The notes: generated by a model not told the origin, from the sequence alone. A stretch of DNA of 64,000 bases from Pseudomonas sp. PD9R (GCF_019200975.1 NZ_JAHTMR010000003.1:506630-570629); one strand, 5' to 3'. Shown: positions 35,781-44,644, counted from the stretch's first letter. Program-made: numbers and translations.

Positions 35781-36719
35781 ATGACCGTAAAAATTTCTCA
35801 ACTGCCGCAATTGCAGCAATTCTTCCGCGAAGCCTCAGGACTGGACAACAGCGAAGGCGATCCACGCCGCAAGCAGATCGTCTTACGCTTGCTGCAGGAA
35901 GTCGCCCGAGTGATCGAGGATTTGCAGATCAGCGATGATGAATTCTGGGGGGCGGTGGACTACGTCAACCGCTTGGGTGCCAAAACCGAAGCAGGTTTGC
36001 TGGTCGCCGGACTCGGCATCGAACATTTCCTTGATCTGCTGGCGGATGCCAGGGACGCAGAGGCAGGCCGGACCGGAGGCACGCCACGCACCATTGAAGG
36101 TCCCTTGTACGTAGCAGGCGCGCCACTGTGTGAGTACCAAACTCGAATGGATGATGGGAGCGAGGATGGCACAGCAACAGTGATGTTTCTGGAGGGCCGC
36201 GTCACCGCCCTTAACGGCGAACCGATCGCCGGAGCCACCGTGGACTTGTGGCAAGCCAACACCCAAGGCAACTACTCATACTTCGATAAGAGCCAGACGG
36301 AGTTCAATTTGCGTCGCCGGATTCTCACGGACGCCAATGGTTGTTACCGGGCTCGCAGCATCGTGCCTTCGGGGTACGGTTGCGATCCAGCCGGCCCCAC
36401 TCAGGAATGCCTCGATCAGTTGGGCCGCCACGGGCAGCGGCCAGCGCATATCCACTTCTTCATTTCTGCCCCAGGGCATGAACATCTGACCACGCAGATC
36501 AACTTGTCCAATGACGAGTACCTGTGGGACGACTTCGCTTATGCAACACGTGACGGGCTGATTGGCGAAGTCATTTTCGTCGATGACGAGGAACAGGCTG
36601 CTGCCAATGGCGTGACAGGACGCTTTGCCGAGATGACGTTCAATTTCAGCCTGCGTCCGGCCGCGAACGAAGCCGCCATCCATCGCAGCCAACGCCCGCG
36701 AGCTTTGCAGCCCGCCTGA
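35781..36719 (+). CDS. catA: Catechol 1,2-dioxygenase
   Basis: The 312-residue intradiol dioxygenase opens with MTVKISQ as in Pseudomonas CatA. The Fe(III) ligands are visible as Tyr165 (GNYSYFD), Tyr199 (SGYGC), His223 and His225 (RPAHIHFFIS). The blocks GGTPRTIEGPLYVAGAPL and LWDDFAYATRDGLIGE are typical of CatA and not of hydroxyquinol dioxygenases. It cleaves catechol to cis,cis-muconate. No catB or catC is nearby, so muconate must be processed by genes elsewhere. It lies 75 bp after nahG. Confidence 0.93.
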   Translation: MTVKISQLPQLQQFFREASGLDNSEGDPRRKQIVLRLLQEVARVIEDLQISDDEFWGAVDYVNRLGAKTEAGLLVAGLGIEHFLDLLADARDAEAGRTGGTPRTIEGPLYVAGAPLCEYQTRMDDGSEDGTATVMFLEGRVTALNGEPIAGATVDLWQANTQGNYSYFDKSQTEFNLRRRILTDANGCYRARSIVPSGYGCDPAGPTQECLDQLGRHGQRPAHIHFFISAPGHEHLTTQINLSNDEYLWDDFAYATRDGLIGEVIFVDDEEQAAANGVTGRFAEMTFNFSLRPAANEAAIHRSQRPRALQPA

Positions 36720-36767
36720 CAGGCCGCTGTTTTCTCGACTTCAACGAACTACTGCAAGGAGACAACA

Positions 36768-37913
36768 ATGTCCCAGAACGATGCACCATCGATGAAAGTC
36801 CGTGCCGCCGTGCTGCGCGCCTCGGGAGCCCCATTGGAAATCGAGGACGTCTTGCTTGAGGCACCTCGGCCAACAGAAGTGCGCGTCCGTGTGGTCGCCA
36901 CAGGCGTTTGCCACACTGACATGGTGGTGCGGGATCAGCTGTTTCCTACACCACTGCCCATCATCCTTGGCCATGAGGGTGCGGGTGTGGTGGATGCGGT
37001 CGGTTCCGCGGTCACCACGGTACAACCGGGCGATCACGTGGTGATGACCTACATGTCCTGCGGTCTCTGCCTGCCTTGTGAAACGGGTCACCCGGCGCAC
37101 TGCACTCACATGCACCCGCTGAACTTCGGTGGAGGCCGACTCGATGGCAGTTCCTCCGCTTGCGGGTGTGGCAATGACCACGCTATCCACGACCATTTTT
37201 TTGGCCAATCCTCGTTTTCCACTTACACGATTGCCAACGAGCGCAACGTGGTCAAGGTCGCGAAACAGGCGCCACTGGAACTGTTGGGGCCGCTGGGTTG
37301 CGGCATCCAGACGGGCGCAGGATCGGTTCTCAATGCACTCAAGGTCGAGGCCGGATCGAGCTTCGCCGCCTTTGGTGCGGGCGCAGTCGGCCTGGCGGCG
37401 GTAATGGCCGCGAAGGTCGCTGGCGCTACGACCATCATTGCTGTGGACGTCACCCCAAGTCGCCTGGAACTCGCGCTGGAACTGGGGGCCACCCACGTCA
37501 TTAACAGTCGCGAAGAAGATCCGGTTCAACGTATTCAGGCCATCACCCAGGGCGGAGTCAATTACAGCCTTGAATGCTCCGGTCGTTCCGAGGTGCTTCG
37601 TCAGGCGATCGACGCACTCACCACGCTGGGCACCTGTGGCATCGTCGGCGCCACCAAAATGGGCACCGAGGTGGCCTTCAATATCAACGACGTAATGATC
37701 CCCGGCAAACGGATCATGGGCATCGTACAAGGCGATGTCGTTGCCAATGCCTTCATTCCGAAGCTGGTTGATCTCTATCTGCAGGGCCGATTCCCTTTCG
37801 ACAAGCTCTGCAAGTTTTACGAGTTCGATGAGGTGAACCAGGCGATGGCCGATAGCGAGCGCGGTGTCACCATCAAGCCGATTCTTCGCATGCCAGTCCC
37901 TGCTTCGGTCTGA
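36768..37913 (+). CDS. Zinc-dependent aryl-alcohol dehydrogenase (XylB/AreB type)
   Basis: The 381-residue medium-chain dehydrogenase has the catalytic zinc site (GVCHTD with Cys48, GHEGAGVV, and a Cys at LGCGIQTGAG), a structural-zinc lobe with Cys-rich CGLCLPCETGHPAHC, and the NAD motif GAGAVGLAAVMAA. The pattern fits benzyl-alcohol dehydrogenases such as XylB and AreB. With a salicylaldehyde dehydrogenase next to it, the likely substrate is salicyl alcohol or a related benzyl alcohol. It lies 48 bp after catA. Confidence 0.9.
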   Translation: MSQNDAPSMKVRAAVLRASGAPLEIEDVLLEAPRPTEVRVRVVATGVCHTDMVVRDQLFPTPLPIILGHEGAGVVDAVGSAVTTVQPGDHVVMTYMSCGLCLPCETGHPAHCTHMHPLNFGGGRLDGSSSACGCGNDHAIHDHFFGQSSFSTYTIANERNVVKVAKQAPLELLGPLGCGIQTGAGSVLNALKVEAGSSFAAFGAGAVGLAAVMAAKVAGATTIIAVDVTPSRLELALELGATHVINSREEDPVQRIQAITQGGVNYSLECSGRSEVLRQAIDALTTLGTCGIVGATKMGTEVAFNINDVMIPGKRIMGIVQGDVVANAFIPKLVDLYLQGRFPFDKLCKFYEFDEVNQAMADSERGVTIKPILRMPVPASV

Positions 37914-37940
37914 CTTTTTCGATCTGCAAAGGAACCCGCA

Positions 37941-39392
37941 ATGACCGTTCAACTCGTGATAGACAATCAAAAACTCGACGCCTCCAATGGCAAGACTTTC
38001 CAACGCGTCGATCCGCTCAGCGCTGCGACCGTAAGCGTAGGTGCAGCTTGCAGCGTCCAGGACGCCATCCGTGCTGCCGAATCTTCCCAGCGCGCTTTTC
38101 GGACGTGGTCCAAAACCGGCCCAACCGAGCGTCGGCGTATTCTGCTGGCGGCGGCTGATGCACTTGAATCGAAAATGGCGCAGTTCTGCTCGGTCATGGC
38201 CGAAGAGATCGGCGCGTCGCAGCTGTGGGCACAATTCAACGTGGGCGCATCGGCCAACCTGCTGCGTGAAGCCGCTGCCCTGACCACGCAAATCAAAGGC
38301 GAAACCATTCCTACCGACAAACCTGGCGCACTGTCGATGACGTTGCGCCAACCGGTGGGCGCAGTGCTGAGCATCGTCCCCTGGAATGGCCCGGTCATTC
38401 TTGGCGCACGCGCCATTGCCTATCCACTGGCGTGCGGCAACACGGTGATTTTCAAGGGTTCGGAAAGCAGCCCGCGTACGCATGCGTTGTTGGCCGAAGC
38501 GTTTTACGATGCCGGTCTGCCTGCGGGGGTATTGAACTTCCTGATCAGCGCGCCAGAGGACGCCGCTGCGGTGACTGAAGCGTTGGTCGCGCATGACATT
38601 GTGCGTCGAGTGAATTTCACCGGCTCGACCAAGGTCGGCCGCATGATTGCCCAGACCTGCGCCAGTCATCTCAAACGCTGCCTCCTGGAGCTGGGTGGCA
38701 AAGCACCTTTCATTGTTCTGGATGACGCGGATATCGACGGGGCAGTCAACGCTGCTGTTTTCGGAGCGTTCCTGTACCAGGGACAAATCTGCATGTCGAC
38801 CGAGCGTTTCGTGGTCGATGAAGCGGTAGCCGACCAATTCGTTTCCCGTTTCGCAGAGCGAGTACGGTCGCTGGAAACGGGCGTTCCATCAACGACTCCA
38901 AGCTGCGTGATTGGCCCGATGATCAGCCAAGGCTCTGTACAACGGATCAATCATTTACTCGATGACGCCATTGGAAAGGGCGCTGACATCGTGGCGGGCG
39001 GCTTGGCGGAAAATGCCTTGATGGGGCCGACACTGGTCGATCGGGTTACCCGTGCGATGTCGATCTACGACGAAGAGACTTTTGGTCCGGTGACAACGAT
39101 CGTCCGGGTGAAGGGCGCCGAGCAAGCGCTGGAGGTGGCTAATGACACCGCCTATGGTCTTTCGTCATCCATATTCAGTCGCGATGTCACGCGGGCATTG
39201 GAACTGGCTGGCCGACTGGATGCCGGCTGCGTACACATCAATGGCGCTACCGTACAAAACGAACCGCAGGCCCCGTACGGAGGAATGAAGAAGAGCGGTT
39301 ATGGCCGATTCGATGGCAGTGCCGTCATCGAGGAGTTTACCGAGGTCAAGTGGGTCACGGTTGAACCCTCCAACCAGCCGTATCCATTCTAA
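37941..39392 (+). CDS. nahF: Salicylaldehyde dehydrogenase (NahF-like)
   Basis: The 483-residue aldehyde dehydrogenase has the same length as NahF. It has catalytic Cys284 (GQICMSTER), Glu250 (CLLELGGKAP) and Asn149 (PWNG), and ends in YPF as NahF does. Blocks such as ASANLLREAA, QIKGETIPTDK and HINGATVQNEPQAPYGG are close to NahF and to benzaldehyde dehydrogenase XylC. It oxidises salicylaldehyde (or benzaldehyde) to the acid with NAD. It is the last gene of the operon and is followed by a strong terminator. Its product, salicylate, is the substrate of the first enzyme of the operon. Confidence 0.9.
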   Translation: MTVQLVIDNQKLDASNGKTFQRVDPLSAATVSVGAACSVQDAIRAAESSQRAFRTWSKTGPTERRRILLAAADALESKMAQFCSVMAEEIGASQLWAQFNVGASANLLREAAALTTQIKGETIPTDKPGALSMTLRQPVGAVLSIVPWNGPVILGARAIAYPLACGNTVIFKGSESSPRTHALLAEAFYDAGLPAGVLNFLISAPEDAAAVTEALVAHDIVRRVNFTGSTKVGRMIAQTCASHLKRCLLELGGKAPFIVLDDADIDGAVNAAVFGAFLYQGQICMSTERFVVDEAVADQFVSRFAERVRSLETGVPSTTPSCVIGPMISQGSVQRINHLLDDAIGKGADIVAGGLAENALMGPTLVDRVTRAMSIYDEETFGPVTTIVRVKGAEQALEVANDTAYGLSSSIFSRDVTRALELAGRLDAGCVHINGATVQNEPQAPYGGMKKSGYGRFDGSAVIEEFTEVKWVTVEPSNQPYPF

Positions 39393-39397
39393 ATTTG

Positions 39398-39428
39398 AAA
39401 CCGGCGCGTAATGCGCCGGTTTTTTTTT
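39398..39428 (+). terminator. Rho-independent terminator of the salicylate operon
   Basis: ACCGGCGC pairs perfectly with GCGCCGGT around the loop GTAAT, extended by A-T pairs, and is followed by nine T. It begins 6 bp after the aldehyde dehydrogenase stop and lies before the convergent flavoenzyme gene. Confidence 0.93.
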
Positions 39429-39448
39429 GACCACGTGACGCAGGGACC

Positions 39449-40432
39449 TTAGTCAAGCAGGTCGGCAATGGATTCGGCTGCCAATTGATAGGATCGGCAG
39501 CGTGCGTCGCCATCATGAATCCTCGCATCGATAATGAGCTCATCCGCCCCCGTGGTCGCGATGAACTGGCGTAGCCAACTGCCAACATCATCCTTGTCGC
39601 CTACGGCTGTGCAAGACATGGCTTGAGCCAGATTGTGGCGATCCATATCGGCGAGTCTTTCCATAAAACCTTCTTCCGGGCGCGGCAGAGCACCTGCCTT
39701 TCCCGCGTACAAATTGCTCACCCAATGACGATGTGAACTCGCCAGGTAATCGGCTTCGGCGCGTGATGGGGCAGCGAAGACATTGGCGCCAGCGATGACG
39801 TAGGGGTGGTCGAGCAATTCCGATGGCCGGAACGAGGAGCGATAGTGCTCGATGGCTTGCATCAGGAATCGAGGTGCGAAATGTGAAGCGAATGCGTAAG
39901 GGAGCCCCATTCTCGCAGCGAGGTCCGCACTATTGAGGCTCGAACCCAGCAGCCATATCGGAACGTCATGGGTTTCAGGGATTGCACGCACCAGCTGATT
40001 TCCGTTGTCCGCCAGATAGTCCGTCAATTGCTCAATGTCTTGCTCGAAGTCGCGCTCGGAGGCGTCACCGCGCATGGCTCGAATAGCCAGTCCTGCTGAT
40101 CCAGGTGCTCTGCCAATGCCTAAATCGATACGGCCTGGAAACAAGGTATCCAATGTCCCGAACTGCTCCGCCACCATCAACGGGGAGTGGTTGGGTAGCA
40201 TGATTCCGCCAGAACCGACTCGCAGGGTGCTGGTGGCCGCAGCGAGATGCTGGACGAGCAAGGTGGTCGCCGAAGAAGCAATCCCCGGCAGGTCGTGGTG
40301 CTCGGCGATCCAGTAGCGTTTGTAGCCGTGGGCTTCCACGTGGCGCGCCAGGGCGGTGGCGTCGGCAATGGTGTGGGCAAAGGTCTTGCCTTCGCCGATC
40401 ATCATGAGGTCAAGCACAGAAAGGGCGGTCAT
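39449..40432 (-). CDS. Luciferase-like (LLM class) flavin-dependent oxidoreductase
   Basis: The 327-residue protein is a bacterial-luciferase-like TIM barrel. It contains YWIAEHHDLPGIASSATTLL (about 41-60), GGIMLPNHSPLMVAEQFGTLD (about 77-97) and GRIDLGIGRAPGS, all typical of MsnO8-type monooxygenases that use FMNH2. The ATG at 40432 was chosen by homology; an upstream in-frame extension to 40855 runs through the neighbour gene without family character. It is the last gene of a four-gene minus-strand run. The substrate is unknown. Confidence 0.87.
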   Translation of the reverse strand: MTALSVLDLMMIGEGKTFAHTIADATALARHVEAHGYKRYWIAEHHDLPGIASSATTLLVQHLAAATSTLRVGSGGIMLPNHSPLMVAEQFGTLDTLFPGRIDLGIGRAPGSAGLAIRAMRGDASERDFEQDIEQLTDYLADNGNQLVRAIPETHDVPIWLLGSSLNSADLAARMGLPYAFASHFAPRFLMQAIEHYRSSFRPSELLDHPYVIAGANVFAAPSRAEADYLASSHRHWVSNLYAGKAGALPRPEEGFMERLADMDRHNLAQAMSCTAVGDKDDVGSWLRQFIATTGADELIIDARIHDGDARCRSYQLAAESIADLLD

Positions 40433-40476
40433 TGCATGTTCCGTTTTTAAGGTGAGGTCTGTGACGCGGCCATCCG

Positions 40477-41283
40477 CTACTTCAGCGGGAAATCCGACCA
40501 GGACGGATGCCGTGCCAGGCGTTGATCGACTTCCCGTAGCGTTGCCAGGCAGCGCTGGAGCTTGAGGTAAATGTCCCCCCCATAATCCCAGCCGAGCACG
40601 CCAATGCTGCCGGTATAGCCGACGCGATTCAGCGCGGCGATCAAGGCGAAGTTGTCCATCTCCCCGCGGTCGACCGGCTCCATGGTCGCCACACCGCCCC
40701 AGCCCAGTTGCGAAAGTGCGCTGCCAGAGGTCACCACTTGCATGAGCCAGGGTTTCATCGCGGCGAGGCGCTGTTCCAGTTCGCCTTCCTGGCTGGCGTA
40801 CCAGTGATAACCATTGAACGAGGCCCCCAGGCATGGGTGAGCAAAGAGTTCGCAAATCTGTACGACTTGCGTAGTGGTCTGGGTGACGTGATGAAGATGC
40901 GGATACAACGCAATGCGTAATCCGCGTCGTTCGGCAATGGGCAGCAGCGACTCGATAAACCGCAGTATGGCTTGGGTGCCATTGACTGAGGTCTGAATCG
41001 CCAGTTCGATCAGCTCCACACCCTCAACGGTTTCAACGATACGCCGTATCAGGGCATCGTTGCGCCCCTCGTGCAGCACCAGGTAAAGGCCCTCGATGTA
41101 CAGGCCATGGTTTTCCCGGACGCTGGGCAGCAGGCTGAGGTCAGTCAGTGGTGTGCCACCCCAGGCAGCGACAGTAATGCCGTCGTAGCCGATCTCGGAC
41201 AACATTTCGCACTGCGTCTGAAAGGCGTATACGCCCATTGACGAGTAGAAGAAGGAATCGAGTGCATGGATGCGCTGAGCCAT
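40477..41283 (-). CDS. Xylose-isomerase-like TIM-barrel protein, copy 1
   Basis: The 268-residue protein belongs to the sugar phosphate isomerase/epimerase (AP endonuclease 2) superfamily. Candidate metal and substrate residues sit in ELAIQTSV, LRIALYPHLHHVTQT, GASFNGYHWYAS and GSIGVLGWDYGGD. It is clearly paralogous to the next protein (YHWYA, ALYPH, FGVLGW blocks align) and the two genes are adjacent, so they arose by tandem duplication. The enzymatic role is not established; the fold is used by isomerases, epimerases and inosose dehydratases. Confidence 0.82.
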   Translation of the reverse strand: MAQRIHALDSFFYSSMGVYAFQTQCEMLSEIGYDGITVAAWGGTPLTDLSLLPSVRENHGLYIEGLYLVLHEGRNDALIRRIVETVEGVELIELAIQTSVNGTQAILRFIESLLPIAERRGLRIALYPHLHHVTQTTTQVVQICELFAHPCLGASFNGYHWYASQEGELEQRLAAMKPWLMQVVTSGSALSQLGWGGVATMEPVDRGEMDNFALIAALNRVGYTGSIGVLGWDYGGDIYLKLQRCLATLREVDQRLARHPSWSDFPLK

Positions 41284-41298
41284 GATTTATCTCCTGGC

Positions 41299-42099
41299 TC
41301 AGTGCGGCGAGTCGGTCAGGACAGCCCACTCAGGGTGGGCGGCCAACCGTTGTTCCATCGATCGGAAGGCGGTGACTGAGCGGCGCAGATTGCCGTAGAC
41401 GTCGCCGCCCATGCTTTCCCAGCCGAGCACACCAAACCGTCCATCAAAGCCGCGCCGTTCGAGCGCGCCCAATAACACGAAGTTGTCCATTTCTCCTTCA
41501 TCGAGCGGTTCGATGGTTGCCAGGCCGCCCCATCCGAGCGGGGAGCGCCGGGTGCCAGCCATGTTTACCTGTTTCAGCCATGGCCACATCGCGTCGAGGC
41601 GCTGCTCCAGGGACTGCTCTTCAGTCGCGTACCAGTGATACCCGTTGAACACGATGTTGAGGCGCGGATGGTTGAATTCCCTGCATAGGGCCACCGCCTC
41701 GGTGGTCGTCTGCATGCCGTAGCGGGCGTGCGGGTACAGGCTGATCTCCAGGCCTCGGCGCTCGCAGATCGGCAGCAGGCGCTCGAGCATTCGGCGGTCA
41801 AAGTGCGTGACTTCGTCGCCGGAGTGCAGGGCCAGTTCGATTGTGGTACAGCCCTCGATGGTCTCGAACAGGTTGGTCACAAACGATTCGAGACCCCTAC
41901 GATAGATCAGGTAGACCGCACCCACGTCCAGGCCCCAGGTGGGTTTGACCTGGGCGATCGACTTCAGGTCTTTGCTCCAGGCAGACATTGTCAGCCCCTG
42001 GTAGCCGAGTTCGGCGAGCATCTCGCACTGCGCCGCCAGGGGATAGGTCCCCAAGGCTGTCTGGAAAATGAAATCCATATGATGCAAAAGACGATTCAT
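41299..42099 (-). CDS. Xylose-isomerase-like TIM-barrel protein, copy 2
   Basis: The 266-residue protein is the paralogue of copy 1. Aligned blocks include QCEMLAELGYQGLTMSAW, LEISLYPHARYGMQTTTEAV, IVFNGYHWYATEEQSLEQRL and PLDEGEMDNFVLLGALERRG. The ATG at 42099 overlaps the stop of the upstream flavoenzyme gene by 4 bp (ATGA), so it is translationally coupled. An in-frame upstream extension to 42396 has no family character. The tandem pair could form a heteromer or act on successive intermediates; both are inference. Confidence 0.82.
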   Translation of the reverse strand: MNRLLHHMDFIFQTALGTYPLAAQCEMLAELGYQGLTMSAWSKDLKSIAQVKPTWGLDVGAVYLIYRRGLESFVTNLFETIEGCTTIELALHSGDEVTHFDRRMLERLLPICERRGLEISLYPHARYGMQTTTEAVALCREFNHPRLNIVFNGYHWYATEEQSLEQRLDAMWPWLKQVNMAGTRRSPLGWGGLATIEPLDEGEMDNFVLLGALERRGFDGRFGVLGWESMGGDVYGNLRRSVTAFRSMEQRLAAHPEWAVLTDSPH

Positions 42100-43112
42100 G
42101 AGTGGGTCTGCGCGGTTGATGGGTTGGCGGGTAAGGACGCACTTGGAAAGTGCGGCAAGAGGTATTCGCCCAGCTCGTCGATGACTTCCGAGGCGTGGCG
42201 TCGCTGGGGTTTGAAGTGCAGGGCAACATGACCGACGCCCTGATCCTGTTGACGTTTCCAGTGTTCGATCAGCGTGTTTCGCCCGGCACGCAGCACGCGC
42301 CCCGCCTGCAGAGGATGGTTTGGATCTCGGTCGAGGTCGAACAGAGTGCCGTAGCCATAGGGCTTGTAGACGTTGTCGCCACAGGCTGCACGCCACCGCT
42401 TGATGATCTGGGGAATCAGGACAGGATTGGAAATGTAGGAAAGGATGCCGTCACTGTTCTCGCCAACCCAATCCAGTGACTGACCCGCCTGGCCAACGAT
42501 GATGGTTGGCATACGTGTGCCCACTGGTTTGGGAACGAGGTCAATCTCTCCATTCAACTGGCCATAAAACCGCGACGGGTGTACGGCCCAGTGTGTTTCC
42601 GAGGCGGCGCGAATGATTGCCAGTGCGTCACGGAAACGCTCCGCGCGGTTGCCGAAGTCGAGTCCGAAGGCGGGGTATTCCACCGGCCGATCGCCAGTGG
42701 CCAGGCCGAGGATAAATCGTCCCCCAAGTAGCTGATCGATACTCGCGGCCTGCTTGGCAACGATCAATGGGTCGCGCAGGGGCAGGACAATGCCGGCAGT
42801 ACCGATGGCTATCTGCTTGGTCACGGCAGCGAGGAAGCCGGCATAGACCAGCGGATCAAGGATTTGAGCCACGTCACCGAAGTTCGGATCGTAGAAGGGC
42901 ACGTCCCGAAGCCAGATGGCGGAAAACCCCGCCTCGTCAACCTTATGAGCTAGTTGCGCGTGATCCTGCAGGGTCGGGCCTGGGCTATTGGGGTAGCTTT
43001 CCAGCGGTGCAATAAAACCGAATGTCAAATGGCAGGGTTGGAAAACGCGCGCGAAGCCGGGATGTTGTTTGAGCTCCGGCGCAAGCTCATAGGGGGAAGG
43101 CATCGAAGTCAT
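42096..43112 (-). CDS. Luciferase-like flavin-dependent oxidoreductase (BA3436-type)
   Basis: The 338-residue LLM-class protein contains FGFIAPLESYPNSPGP at about residue 30 and AIWLRDVPFYDPNFGD, AGIVLPLRDPLIVAKQAASI and GRFILGLATGDRPVEYPAFG. The last resembles the BA3436/TIGR03571 subgroup of luciferase-type oxidoreductases. It is the first gene of the four-gene minus-strand unit and overlaps the TIM-barrel copy 2 gene by 4 bp. It is probably an FMNH2-dependent monooxygenase of unknown substrate. A separate flavin reductase is not encoded in the unit. Confidence 0.87.
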   Translation of the reverse strand: MTSMPSPYELAPELKQHPGFARVFQPCHLTFGFIAPLESYPNSPGPTLQDHAQLAHKVDEAGFSAIWLRDVPFYDPNFGDVAQILDPLVYAGFLAAVTKQIAIGTAGIVLPLRDPLIVAKQAASIDQLLGGRFILGLATGDRPVEYPAFGLDFGNRAERFRDALAIIRAASETHWAVHPSRFYGQLNGEIDLVPKPVGTRMPTIIVGQAGQSLDWVGENSDGILSYISNPVLIPQIIKRWRAACGDNVYKPYGYGTLFDLDRDPNHPLQAGRVLRAGRNTLIEHWKRQQDQGVGHVALHFKPQRRHASEVIDELGEYLLPHFPSASLPANPSTAQTHS

Positions 43113-43270
43113 TCGAGATCTCTCGTGTAGTCAGATGACGGCAACTTCGCAGGGCGATATAGCGAGGTGAAGTCACAATGGCGCTGACTATAAGTTGTAT
43201 GATACGAAAGAAAAACAGGATGAAATTCCGATCATTTGCGAATAAAACGCTCAAATAGACTGGGGTGACC

Positions 43271-44152
43271 ATGGATCATTTTGGAGCGCTCAGCGCGTTC
43301 GTTCATGCCGCGCAAACGCGCAGTTTTACCGAAGTTGGACGCAGAACCGGTGTGTCTTCATCGGCGGTTGGCAAGGCGGTTGCGCGTCTGGAGGAAGAGC
43401 TGGGTGTAAGGCTGTTTCACCGGTCCACGCGCGCCATCACCCTGACGTCCGAGGGCAGTCTGTTTCTGGAACGCTGCCATCGAATCTTTGCCGAGTACGA
43501 GGTTGCCAAACGGGAGCTCACCCAGGCTGCCGGTAAACCCCAGGGGAAGTTGCGCCTTGGTTTGCCACAGTTGGGGATGAGGTTGATGCCTCACTTGATT
43601 GCGTTTCAGCAGGCATACCCCGAAGTGGAGTTGGAGCTGGAATTCAGTGATCGGTTGGTCAACGTGATCGAGGAAGGTTTTGATGCCGTGATGCGTATCG
43701 GAGAGGTTGAAGACTCGCGGCTGATGATGCGCAAGCTCAACGGCTACAGTCATCGCCTGGTGGCATCTCCACATTATCTTTCACTACGGGGAGTTCCTTC
43801 ACGGCCATCGGAATTGTCCAGCCATTCGTGCCTGCGTTATCGATACCCCACCAGCGGCAAACTCGACGCCTGGCCTCTGGTGGTAAAAAAGGGGCAGGCC
43901 AGTGTTGAGCTGGGACAGTCGGCTACCGCCAACGCGATTGAGCCGTTAATGGCAATGGCCGAGGCGGGGCAGGGAATCGCATGCCTCCCTGATTTTTTTG
44001 TCGAGGACGCCATCGCTGACGGGCGATTGGTGCCGGTATTGGATCGCTACGTTCGCGACCACCGCACCTTCAGTATTCTCTGGCCCTCCAGTCGCCAGCC
44101 GTTGCCCAAGATAAAGGCGTTCGTGAGCTTTATGTCATCGCGCCTGACGTGA
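43271..44152 (+). CDS. LysR-family transcriptional regulator
   Basis: The 293-residue protein has an N-terminal HTH (FTEVGRRTGVSSSAVGKAVARLEEEL, about 18-43) and an effector domain of the CrgA/AaeR-like group. It is divergent from the LLM/TIM-barrel operon (gap 158 bp), which makes it the likely regulator of that unit. The ATG at 43271 was preferred to a GTG two codons upstream. It is a sibling of the regulators at 46267 and 51161. Confidence 0.9.
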   Translation: MDHFGALSAFVHAAQTRSFTEVGRRTGVSSSAVGKAVARLEEELGVRLFHRSTRAITLTSEGSLFLERCHRIFAEYEVAKRELTQAAGKPQGKLRLGLPQLGMRLMPHLIAFQQAYPEVELELEFSDRLVNVIEEGFDAVMRIGEVEDSRLMMRKLNGYSHRLVASPHYLSLRGVPSRPSELSSHSCLRYRYPTSGKLDAWPLVVKKGQASVELGQSATANAIEPLMAMAEAGQGIACLPDFFVEDAIADGRLVPVLDRYVRDHRTFSILWPSSRQPLPKIKAFVSFMSSRLT

Positions 44153-44180
44153 TTCGTTGCGGTTGACCCAAACGCAAGCA

Positions 44181-44207
44181 GCCGACGCGCTGGGAGAGGG
44201 CGTCGGC
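44181..44207. terminator. Hairpin between convergent LysR and DoxX genes
   Basis: GCCGACGC pairs perfectly with GCGTCGGC around an 11-base loop. It lies between two convergent genes. There is no T run on either strand, so termination would be weak or Rho-assisted. Confidence 0.4.
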
Positions 44208-44227
44208 AGACTTGAGTTAGCAGTGAC

Positions 44228-44629
44228 TTACGCTTGGCTGGACGCTTTTGTCGCCATGGCGCCGTCACCCAGCAATGCGACGACCAGTGCTGTCGCCGAA
44301 AGGTAAACAGGATATTCCCAGCCACCATTGGCGTTGGTGAAGCTCCAGCCATTGCCGAAGTGGACGGTCGCGGCAACGAACAGTTGGACCACTGCCAGGG
44401 CGGCCACCCAGCGCGCATAGACACCCAGTACCAGCATCAAGCCGCCGATCACTTCAAAGGCCATGACCGGGTAGGCCAGGAAGCCCGGGAAACCGATGGA
44501 TTCAAAAAAGCCTGCGGTGCCTGCCGGGGTGAACACAAGCACTTTGGTCAGGCCGTGTGCAATGAACATGATGCCGAGGGCCAGGCGCATAACGAGTGCG
44601 GCATACGGAGCGGTGCGTGAGTCGATCAT
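44228..44629 (-). CDS. DoxX-family membrane protein
   Basis: The 133-residue protein has four hydrophobic helices and the DoxX signature: LVMRLALGIMFIAHGLTKV near the N terminus and GFPGFLAYPVMAFEVIGGLMLVLG in the middle. DoxX proteins such as Bacillus CatD take part in protection from catechols, quinones and oxidative stress. It is the last gene of a DODA-carboxylesterase-DoxX run, with 15 bp to the esterase gene. Confidence 0.88.
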   Translation of the reverse strand: MIDSRTAPYAALVMRLALGIMFIAHGLTKVLVFTPAGTAGFFESIGFPGFLAYPVMAFEVIGGLMLVLGVYARWVAALAVVQLFVAATVHFGNGWSFTNANGGWEYPVYLSATALVVALLGDGAMATKASSQA

Positions 44630-44644
44630 GGTGCGGTTCCTTGT

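Noticed and set aside
35781..36719. Hydroxyquinol 1,2-dioxygenase
   Set aside because: The N terminus and core blocks match CatA of Pseudomonas, and the gene follows a catechol-producing enzyme.
36741..38837. A 698-codon open frame on the minus strand across the alcohol and aldehyde dehydrogenase genes
   Set aside because: It is antisense to two well-supported enzymes, has no recognisable domain and is low in hydrophobic patterning; it is a by-product of high GC codon use.
39449..40855. A 468-residue version of the luciferase-like protein
   Set aside because: The extra N-terminal 141 residues lie over the neighbouring TIM-barrel gene and are Arg/Gly-rich without family character; the real start is at 40432.
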